From: Maniola hyperantus
Taxonomy: Eukaryota > Arthropoda > Insecta > Lepidoptera > Nymphalidae
Length of the DNA: 64,000 nt
Assembly (NCBI RefSeq): GCF_902806685.2
Contig: NC_048543.1
Coordinates: 5,188,106 to 5,252,105, forward strand
Reading direction: 5' to 3'
This document shows, in pieces, positions 1 to 9,000 of the stretch. The notes under the pieces are model-generated. The model worked only from the letters and a program-made list of their open reading frames with translations, made no database searches and was not told where the DNA came from. The translations under genes and the position numbers were made by a program. The stretch's first letter is position 1, and each line of letters opens with the position of its first letter.

Positions 1-527
1 TCACCAACATCTGCAACCTTTTTACTCACTTTTACGCTTTGCACACGTGTTTTAAGATATAAAAATAAGGTACCTACTGGTAGATTCATGACCTGGAAGA
101 CCACTCACTATCTCTAGTGGCTTTTACTAATAAACTGCACTGCTCCTCTTATCTCATGACTTAGGTATATCTTTGTTTACACACGAGGAATACTTATTAC
201 CATGCTATTACCTATGTACCTAAGTAAAGTAGGAAGCAGTATTTTTTATTAATAAGTAAGATAAATGACTACCTAAGTTTATATTTTAAATATGGCGGAA
301 TATCACAATGGTGCTAATTCTGTTGAACACGATCTCTCTAAATATAGTCCTATGCTTTTCACAGTGTCCCTCATGGAAAAAATAGCTACTAAGATACTTT
401 GAGACCCATTAATTTAATTTAGTAACGTTCTAAGTACAATCAAATTAGCAGTTATGATGAATGATGAAGTCTCACTAACACATTGTAACAAATTACAAGT
501 ACTTACTTGTGCCGTATTTTTATATGT
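1..527. other. 3' flank of cuticle peptide gene, with MITE remnant
   Basis: No gene is visible. On the minus strand an AATAAA hexamer at 245-250 could serve as the polyadenylation signal of the cuticle-type peptide gene. Positions 290-400 resemble a MITE family that is better preserved at 17657-17830 and 26671-27065 (the words 'aattctgttg' and 'acacgatctctcta' are shared). Confidence 0.45.
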
Positions 528-1682
528 CTAGTAGTAGGCTAAGGGGTAAGAGTAAGCGTAGGCGTAGGGGTAGGAGTACGCGAGGGGCACACTGTAGGAG
601 GAGACGTAGGCGGGCGCGTAATAGCCGTAGTCGTAAAGCACTTGTGGCTTGGCGAGCGCCGGGGCTACCAGCAGCACGGCGGCGACGAGCAGCAACAACT
701 GTCAACAAGATTTTTCGAAAATAAAAGAAAATTGGCCAACGGGTGGGGTTTCAACCGCCTCGCCGACCTTGCGGATTTCAGTCGTTGAGCTATTGAGGTT
801 TGAGGTTTTTAAAATTAGATTCATTGACCTGAGGTCAAAATCAATAATCATTTAAGTATTCGGAATCGAAAGAGACTGAGAGACCCAGGGATTATTTTAT
901 ACAGAGTGGAAAAAAAGTGTGGGTCCTCCAGGGGAATAACCTTAAAGCCTGAAGTTAGATCATTACACCCAAAGAAAACTTTCTCTTACTTTTAAAAAGA
1001 AGCAAAACTGCATTCAAAGATTTTCTTAAAATCGAAGCAGCTAAAAAACAAAAAAAATTACACTCGCTATTTTAATCCACATGTCGATAGAGTCAATGTT
1101 AAAGAAAAAAATTCTCCAAGAAACATTCGTCTGTCGTACAAAATTTCCATAAAATCGGATATTTAGTATACAAGTTCTTTAATCAACATTATCTAGAACT
1201 GTTCACTTGCAACAGATTTTTTAACAAAACAAAATCGATAAAAATGTTCAAAATGTTCGTTCAAATTTCAAAACTTACTGTCCGCAAACAAAGTTAAACA
1301 TTCCACTTTTAACTTTTCGTCAGAACGCCTCGTACTTTTCATAAGAAGGGAATGTGCATAGCATTAAATAATTAGGTATTCTACCATTAAACGATTTTCT
1401 TGTCTAAAGTCTTAGGTACAAGGTAAGGTACCTACTTAGAAATAATTAGCAATCTTGTACGACAGACCTAATGTTGTTGGAGAAATTTTATGTTTAACAT
1501 TGACTGTATCGACTAGTAAAGTAAAATAGCGGGTTTAATTTAATTTTTAGCTGGTTCGATTCCCGGGTGAGACAAGCGAATTTTAGAAAACCTTTGAATG
1601 CAGTTTGACGTGTGGGTGAATCGCGGATTATATACTTAGTAATTATAGGCTAAGAAAGTAATAATCTTACCAGTTTGTACAT
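528..1682 (-). CDS. Small secreted Tyr/Ala/Pro-rich cuticle-type peptide, 60 aa
   Basis: Two coding exons: 1671-1682 (MYKL, followed by donor GTAAGA) and 528-698 (after acceptor TTGACAG, phase 0). The joined product has 60 residues. Residues 1-20 form a signal peptide with a long Leu/Ala/Val core ending APALA, followed by mature KPQV. The mature 40 residues are almost only Tyr, Ala, Pro, Ser, Leu and Val, with repeated YAY, YSYP and YY steps and no Cys. An intron just inside the signal peptide after a tiny first exon is the classic layout of insect cuticular and small secreted structural genes. A TATA box lies at 1801-1807. The likely role is extracellular, as a cuticle, chorion or silk-associated structural peptide; no chitin-binding R&R consensus is present, so the exact class is open. 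The intron holds a 600-bp foldback element. Confidence 0.82.
1006..1608. repeat. Foldback (long inverted repeat) element in the intron of the cuticle peptide gene
   Basis: The stretch from about 1006 to 1150 is repeated in inverted orientation at about 1452-1608. Shared blocks in the same order are AAACTGCATTCAAAG, CAGCTAAAAA, CGCTATTTTA, AGTCAATGTTAAA, TTCTCCAA and GTCTGTCGTACAA. The right arm carries a small extra block containing 'ggttcgattcccgggtgag' (1554-1572), which resembles a tRNA/SINE B box. Arms are about 150 bp and the centre about 300 bp. Confidence 0.7.
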
Positions 1683-1800
1683 GGTGAATGATAAAATAAT
1701 CCGAAAATTTCGCAACAAGGCCAAATCTAGAGGCTCTAGGTCTAGACGGGATTGTTGTCAACAGCTGTGACTCTAATGCAGCTCCGGACGCTTCCCAATC

Positions 1801-1807
1801 TTATATA
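1801..1807 (-). promoter_or_regulatory. TATA box of the cuticle peptide gene
   Basis: On the minus strand TATATAA lies about 120 bases before the ATG at 1682. A TCACA initiator-like element follows about 35 bases downstream near 1769, giving an inferred 5' UTR of roughly 85 bases. TATA promoters are common for tissue-specific insect cuticle genes. Confidence 0.6.
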
Positions 1808-2207
1808 GGTGTTCGAAGAACAATGTCCCGTCCGTGCTCGGAAAAGCTAATCACCACACGGACTGCGATGTTCAATGATATCAGACATAAATGATATTCA
1901 CAATGTCGCATTAAAGACGTTAAGAGTACCATCATCTCCATATTTACACCCGGATCACTGTACGTAACAATAGATGCAAGTACCTACGCGTTTTAGGAGA
2001 TTTATAGCAGCAGGTAAGTACCTACCTAGTACCTACCTATGTGTTGACAAAAAAGCAGCAAAAAAGGTACAAAAAATAACAAATGCTTCTAAGTATGTGA
2101 TCTACTTATACCTACGATAACTTTAAACACTAGCCCGCGACTATTTTATGGTAGAACGGGACTGGTCTTATCGCATAGCCGATTCTGCTGGATAAATGTG
2201 ATAAATC

Positions 2208-2422
2208 CATACTAATATTATAAATGCGAAAGTGTGTCTGTCTGTCTGTCTGCTAGCCTTTCATGGCTCATCTGTTTAACCGATTTTGATGAAATTTGGT
2301 ACAGAGATAGGTCCCGGGAAAGGACATAGGCCACTTTATACCTATCCCGAAAATTCAAAGAGTTCCCACAAGATTTTTAAAAACCTAAATCTACGCAGAC
2401 GAAGTCGCGGGTATCATCTAGT
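2208..2422 (+). mobile_element. Helitron-like non-autonomous element (Lep1-type)
   Basis: It begins 'atactaatattataaatgcg', carries a (GTCT)n tract, the conserved 'cgattttgatgaaatttgg' block and 'aaacctaaat.tacgcagacgaag', and ends CTAG. A CTRR 3' end and lack of terminal inverted repeats fit non-autonomous Helitrons, and similar elements are very abundant in Lepidoptera. Other copies in the window are listed separately. Confidence 0.7.
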
Positions 2423-2456
2423 TACAAATAATTTTTAGATAAATACATATTGAATA

Positions 2457-2527
2457 TTGCGGAACCGGCAGGATTCGAATCTGCGTCTCCTGGTATCGCA
2501 CCCGACGCTCCTGCCGATTCCGCAATT
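2457..2527 (-). other. tRNA-like hairpin with B-box motif
   Basis: The ends 'gcggaaccggcagga' and 'tcctgccgattccgc' are near-perfect inverted complements of about 15 bp. On the minus strand the internal 'agattcgaatcct' fits a Pol III B box. A full cloverleaf was not obtained, so this is more likely a tRNA-derived fragment or SINE head than a working tRNA. Confidence 0.35.
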
Positions 2528-3203
2528 CCGATCTTGAAGTGTATGGTGTAGTAAAAACACTATCATAAACAAATTATAAATATGATAAATTACAATCCTG
2601 ACTACCTAATTAAATAAATCAGTAGGTAGATGTACCTAGGCAGGAAGTGGTACCTAACTACTTAGGCACCTAATACTTAGTCGAAGTAGGTCGTCTCTAA
2701 GATCTAGGATCTAAGATCTTGGACGTAGCAAAAAATCTAAGTAAAAAATTAAACTTACTTGGTACCTAAGTAGATACAAATAGCTCACGAAATCGTGATT
2801 AGAATTTTGTATCGTCGTGTGTAGATACTTAACTTATTGAAAAAGAGTAGGTATTTATAATATTAGGTAGATACAAGATGTACCTAGCAAGTATGATGTT
2901 CGCCGTAAGTAGTTACTATAAATATCAGTCCTATATGAACTTCCTTTTTACCAAACTAAGTAAGTAATCACACAATATAATTCCTTACGTATTCATTATT
3001 ACTATGTAGGTACTATTTTTCGTTTAGTAGGTAGGTAGACACCTACCTAACAAGTGATTCACCCAAGGCATCTTGAATAGGTACCTAATTAGCTGCTTTG
3101 AATGAAGACGGATGACTTCACTTAACTTGAAGCACCTTTACATAAGTTAAATGAAGGTCAAGTATAATTATTAAGTATCAGTACCTAAGTAAAGTACAAA
3201 TGG

Positions 3204-3332
3204 CAAACCACTATAGGTGGACATCAAACCAGTCGCAGGGAGCTGGGATGGGAGCCGCTGGATCCAAGACCACGCAAGTGTGGAAATGCCTACAAGTGAC
3301 CTAAGTATGTCCAGCAGTGAATGTCTGTCGGA
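3204..3332 (+). mobile_element. Decayed non-LTR retrotransposon 3' tail
   Basis: Words such as 'gggagccgctggatccaaga', 'gtggaaatgcctacaa' and 'ccagcagtgaatgtctgtcg', then a GATGACGA tail, match in order the better preserved reverse-transcriptase C-terminus at 49550-49750. It is degenerate and too short for an ORF. Confidence 0.5.
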
Positions 3333-3502
3333 CGATGACGACTTAAATAGGTAGGTATCTAACTTAGGCACTTTAAAATAATTCTAGGTTTATGATACTC
3401 AATAGCATAGAGATAAATTATCTAAACTATCTATCCTATCTAAGAAATAGGTAAGTAGGCACGGACTAGAAAAATAATTTCTCTCCTCCGTGGTAATAGT
3501 CA

Positions 3503-3838
3503 TCATCATCATCATGATCAATCTATTCGCCGGTTCACTACTGGGAACGTCTCCTCTCATAGTGAGAAGTGAGAGTGAGGGTTTGGCCTTAGTCAATAGT
3601 CCACTATGCTGGCTTAGTGCGAATGGGCAGACTTTACACACCTTTGAGAACATTATGGAGAACTCTCAGGTGCATGCCCGGTTTTCTCACGATGTTTTAA
3701 TTCATCGTTAAAGCAAGTGATATTTAATTGGATAAAACAAACATAAAGTTAGAGGAGCTCGGGATCGAACCTCCGACCTCCGACCTCCCGAATAGAAGGC
3801 CGACGTCTTAACTTAACCACAACGCTATCACCGCTTAT
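3503..3838 (-). mobile_element. tRNA-derived SINE (family B)
   Basis: Read on the minus strand the element starts 'gcggtgatagcgttgtggtt' (A-box-like), has the B box GGTTCGATCCC, and ends in CAT/TGATGATG repeats. A tRNA-like head with both internal Pol III promoter boxes defines a SINE. The B-box zone contains a short tandem duplication ('cgacctccgacctccgacct'). Related copies lie at 6535-6812, 10513-10832, 55190-55480, 56375-56585 and 57755-57930. Confidence 0.75.
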
Positions 3839-4763
3839 TGTATAAGTAGGTACCTAATAGAAATTACCTTCATATTATTTAAAGTACACACTACACACCT
3901 TCTAATTAGTATTCCGACCCATCTTATCCAACCAAGTAACCTCAGTAATTCACTAACCTAATGATTATCCATATTCATGTTATTGAGGCCAATATTAATA
4001 CCGCGCTATAGATGTCTTTAGTATCAATACGGTGTTTCACCAACACATTTTTATGGGTAAATAAATGTTCTTAATTCAGCCAAACCACCAAAAAAAACAA
4101 AGATAGAGCTATACCCAGGTACCCACTTCTTAAATTCGTAACATAAACAATGAAAATAAATTCAACAAAATATTAAAAAACTTTTTATTAGAAAAGGGCT
4201 ACTATGCCGTAAATGATTTCCTAAACGACGAACATAAAAATAAATAATAATATCGGTCTCCCTACCAAGGTCTAAGGACCAAATTGCGACACCCAAACTG
4301 GGTATCCATAATACTTTGTACATGCTTAATATTTATTTTATTTATTTATTTATTTTATTTATTTTATATCTAATTAGAACGGCAGTGCCACTTACACTAA
4401 CTAGATGATTAATAATAAATTTAAATACAAATAAAGGTACAAGAAAAAAGACATAAAATACAAAACGATAAAAGATCAATATGATGTAATGAGTTATGCA
4501 ATAAATGAAAATTGAAATTGAAATTAAATCTTTAGGTATCTAAGTTGGCTGAACTGGGCGCTACTACCTCAGCTTGATGTCTCAGTCAGTCGACTGCAGC
4601 GCTGGTTTTCAGGCATGACCCCTAGTTATATCACGGGCTGATCGAAAGTAAAATATCTACTGTATAATTATACAATGTTATATATTTATCTATCTAGAAT
4701 ACCTACTCAAAATACCGCACAGAGTTGTCTTCCGAACGATTACGTGTACCTACACATCTCCCT
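3839..4763. other. Intergenic DNA with ATTT microsatellite
   Basis: No coding exon is visible. An (ATTT)n-like tract lies at about 4328-4372; the rest is AT-rich unique-looking sequence. Confidence 0.5.
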
Positions 4764-5092
4764 AGAGCCACAGTGATAAGCGTTGTGGTCTTATTAGTGG
4801 GCTGGGAGGTCCCGGGTTCGATTCCTGGCAGGATTTGGAATTTTATAATTTCTAAATTTCTGGTCAGATCTGGTGGGAGGCCGTGGCTAGTTATCACCCT
4901 ACCGGCAAAGCCGTGAGAAATTTAGCGTTCCGGTACGATGCCGTGTAAAACCAAAGGGGCATGGGTGGGCAAAAACTGCCATACCTCTCCCAGGTTAGCC
5001 CGCTTCCATCTTAGACTGCATCGTCACTTACCACGAGGTGAGATTGCAGTCAAGGGCTAACTTGTATCTGAATAAAATAAAACCTACACAGA
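4764..5092 (+). mobile_element. tRNA-derived SINE (family A), near full length
   Basis: The head 'agtgataagcgttgtggtct' is followed by the B box GGTTCGATTCC at 4816-4826. A conserved body ('gttccggtacgatgccgtgt', 'accaaaggggcatggg', 'gattgcagtcaagggctaac') follows, and the element ends in (AATAAA)n. The same order of blocks occurs at 5563-5822, 35126-35437, 37694-38023 and 47186-47382, with fragments at 51716-51778 and 56318-56372. Confidence 0.8.
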
Positions 5093-5562
5093 AATAAAAT
5101 GTCGCATTGAAGTAGGCGTCACTTTGCGGGAGCCCATGGCCATGATCCCCCAAACCAGACAAAATCTGTAGGTATGGTACAACGTCACCATGCGATATGC
5201 ACCGTCCACCTTTTCACTGCTAAACATGAGTACCTACTGAGTAGGATTGTAGAATACAATGCAATCATGACTACAAGGACGACCTCCCTGACGCAGTGTT
5301 AAGCGTTGTGGTCTTATTAGTGGTGTTTATGATTGCAGGCGTTTCGGGTTCGCCTACAATTCGACCTCGTAGTTCTGCATTACGTTGCTCCAATCCAGGG
5401 ATTTATTGGGATTGTTAAATTAAAAGTGGAGGAGCTGCAAAACACGTCCGTTTATTTTCAGGTGAGGTGAAGAGAGAGCGAGAGGAGAGTTTTACAGATT
5501 AAATACAGTCTTGAAGACACTGATAACATAATAAAACAATTTAGTTGTTTTTAAAATACTAA
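5093..5562. other. Intergenic DNA with a SINE-A head fragment
   Basis: No gene is seen. Positions 5297-5372 repeat the SINE-A head ('aagcgttgtggtcttattag') and then diverge, so this is a truncated or rearranged copy. The remainder is unassigned. Confidence 0.45.
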
Positions 5563-5822
5563 TCAAGTGGGAGGTCCCAGGTTCGGTTCCTGGCATGGGG
5601 CTTGGAATTTTATAATTTCTAAATGTCTGGTCTGGTCTGGTGGGAGGCTTCGGCTGTGGCTAGTTCCAACCCTAACAGCAAATCCGTGCCGCCACGGGAC
5701 GTTCCGGTACGATGCCGTATAGAAACCAAAGGGGCATGGGATTAAAATAAAAACTGCCAAACTCCTTCCAGGTTAGCCTGCATCACCACCAGGTGAGATT
5801 GCAGTCAAGGCCTAACTTGTAT
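5563..5822 (+). mobile_element. SINE family A, 5'-truncated copy
   Basis: It starts within the B-box zone ('gggaggtcccaggttcggtt') and continues through the conserved body to 'cagtcaaggcctaacttgta'. It lacks the A-box half found at 4764-5092. Confidence 0.75.
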
Positions 5823-6041
5823 ACATCTCCTGCGGATACTCCTGTGTGTGTTGGAGTGAAATGTGCCTACTTTGAGCACGATTTAGATTTTTGTGGTAGT
5901 GGTGCATTCCTATTGTGTAATTTTCCTACATGTATAGTAGAGGGTGGGCGGTGCACATTCTCATGCTACATGTTGTTCTTGTTGCCTTTAATAATAAAGA
6001 TACAGGTAGATATTTAAAAAAACCTATTAATTAATAAATTT

Positions 6042-9000
6042 TTAATCATCATCTAGTTTTTGTCTCATATTTCGCTTAGGATTATTAAACTTTCTCTTCT
6101 TGAACTCCACGGGTCCGTCGCCGAGGGACTCGATGCGCTTCTCTTTGAACACGATAGTCTCTGGCTCCATCACAACGGGGGGAGGAATTATTTCTTTCTC
6201 GGATTTCGGTAATTGCAAGTCGATCTTATGTTCCGGCCTGAAATTAATGCGCATAAGGGACGAACAAACAAAGACATACATTCTAAGCCTACAACCGACG
6301 ACTGCACATCTATACAAATAGAGTAAAATTGGGAATTCTGGATCACTTGCTCTCACAACGAGCAAGGAATCATGCCTGCAGATGTGCAACTAGCGTGGCC
6401 CCGAGACATGCTATTTAAACATGATTGTGCACTGAGACGCCAAAAACGAGCCTATGGAGATAGCGCTAAATGGGAGTGTGTCCTTTCCTATTAGAGTGAC
6501 AACACAATTTGATAATGTAAGACATTTGACGGATCAACCCATCGCCGGCTCACTACAGAGCACGGGTCTCCTCCCAGAGTGAGAAGGGTTCTGGCCATGT
6601 GCAGACTGGTAAACTTCACAAACCTTTGTGAACATTATGGAGAAATCTCGGGCATACAGGTTTAATCACGATGTTTTCCTTCACCGCAAAGCAAGTGATA
6701 TTTAATTACTTATGCACATAACTACAAAAAGTCAGAGGTGCGTGCCCGGGATCGAACCCCCGACCTCCGATTAGAAGGCGGATGTCCTAACCACTAGGTT
6801 ATCACAGATGGGTATGGTCCGTAAAAAATGACTCCTCACGCACCATTTTAACTCTATGGGTCAACTGTCATGTAAAAAGTACGGTTCCCCTTTAAAATAA
6901 GGACCAAAGTCGTACTTTTGACATGAAATTTGACACAAAAATTTAAAATGGCGCGTGAGGAGTCATTTTTACGCATTATATGTAATATGTATATAAATTA
7001 TTAATTATAATTATGTGTATAAATTTAAAGTACAAATCTTTTGCCCCAAAAGATGCATGCAATCATAAATTAACTTAGAAATAGGTCATATTAAAGGTTA
7101 ACGATTTAGTGGAACTCACCACTGTAAAATGGAATTTGTATGGGCGTCCATTAATAAAACTGTTATGGGTTGATTACACCTAACGAGTACAGTGGCGAGT
7201 CAGTGTCCTCGGCCGAGTACTCGGTTTGTATAAACACTTTAAAGAGTGCAATTTCGCCGCAATTTCACCACAGCACTGTCTCGGCCGAGTAACATTTTAC
7301 TGTCTCGCTTCACTACTCGGTAGGTGTAATCAGCCCATTACAGTACATACGTACAAAATAATGTACAGAAGGTGACAGCAGTTTTGTAGAGCATTGTTGG
7401 CTCTGGCGTTGAGGACGACAAAACGTCATATAGATATGAGTGACAGAGACAACGCTCTACAAAGCCGAAATGACATTCTAAAGGCAGATGTACTGTAATC
7501 CTAATGCTAATATCCTAATATGTAATATTATAATTGTGAAAGTGTGGATGTTTGTTACTCAATCACGCAAAAACGGCTGAACGGATTTGGATGAAATTTG
7601 GAATGGAGATAGATTATACCCTAGATTAACACATAGGCTACTTTTTATCCCGGAAAATCAAAGAGTTCATTTTGAAAAACGTAAATCCACGCGGACAAAG
7701 CCGCGGGCATCAGCTAGTCTAAATATATAACGACTGACTGATTTATCAACGCACATCTCAAACTACTGGACGGATCGGGCTGAAATTTGGCATGCAGATA
7801 GCTATTATGACGTAGGCATCCGCTAAGAAAGGATTTTTGAAAACTCAACCCCCAAGGGGGTGAAATTGGAGTTTGAAATTTGTATAGTCCACACGGACCA
7901 AGTCGCGAACATAAGCTAGTTACTATTATAACACAAATTTTAATAAAACAACCATACTCTCTGACAACCGCTTTCCATGTCCCATAAGGCTTGACACAAG
8001 GCGCCGGGCCGAAGGTCACATCCATCTTGACCGGAGGTGGCTTATCCTTGACTACGGCCAACTCTCTCATGCTCTCGCGCGCCACGTGAGCTTTCACTTC
8101 CATCGTAGCCTCTTTATGTTTCTGTTTTCTGAAAAATATCAATCTTAAGCCAAGTGTCTATTAGGAAGAAAGGTTAGCAGGCAGACAGACAGACAGACAG
8201 ACATACTTTAGCATTTAGTGTGTCTGTTTGTCTGCCTGCTAGCCTTTCTTGCTAATAGACACTTGGCTTAAAACTGTTATTTCTTCTTAGTAAGAAGAGC
8301 ATTCCAAAGAGGTATGTAATTCTATGTATAAAATATAGATAACTTATTAATCATATTACAATGTGTATATTACTTTAACTGTTTTTCCTTTTTTTGTTCC
8401 TCTTTTGCTTTAAGTTTTTTTTCTTCTTGTTGTGCCAAAGATATGTAATTATCTGGAGGATCCCATGTGGTCTCTAAAAGCACAATAAGTAGGTACACAA
8501 AACTTATATGAAACAAAGCATTCATCAACAATTTATAAAAAGAAGTTAGCTTCATAATGCTATTAAGTTACATATCACTTTTTGCTGCAAAATTGATATA
8601 AATCCCGCAAATTGCTAGTCGTCATTTTAGTGCAGTCAGCACTAGACTGAAGTTTCGAGCTAATGGTATATTTTTATTTCGTCTGACGTTAAAATGACGT
8701 CATTTCGATGTTAATGAGACATGGTTCCAGTGCAATAGCAATTTGCGGGCCTTATAACTCACTATAACTTGCTTTATATAAGTATGGCTTCAAACTAATT
8801 TGAAAAATAAAAACGTGTTAAATAAAGAAAACGCAGGGAAGATTTACCATTGGTGTTGGTATTCCAGTAGTATATGTTCCCATCATCATTCTTGATTTCT
8901 TGCCAAACAGGAGTTTCTCTTGCAGTGTCAGGTGATACTACTATATCTTTACTTGTAGTTCCAGAGTTACCAAGCATCTCGTTGATACTCTGTGAAGTTT

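Noticed and set aside
2457..2527. Functional tRNA gene
   Set aside because: The B box is good, but the 15-bp terminal inverted repeat and lack of a complete cloverleaf favour a tRNA-derived repeat or hairpin.
6238..6389. N-terminal extension of the last WBP4 exon
   Set aside because: The frame stays open upstream, but the acceptor 'atttcag' at 6238 restores the conserved WBP4 sequence in phase and the extension has no family similarity.
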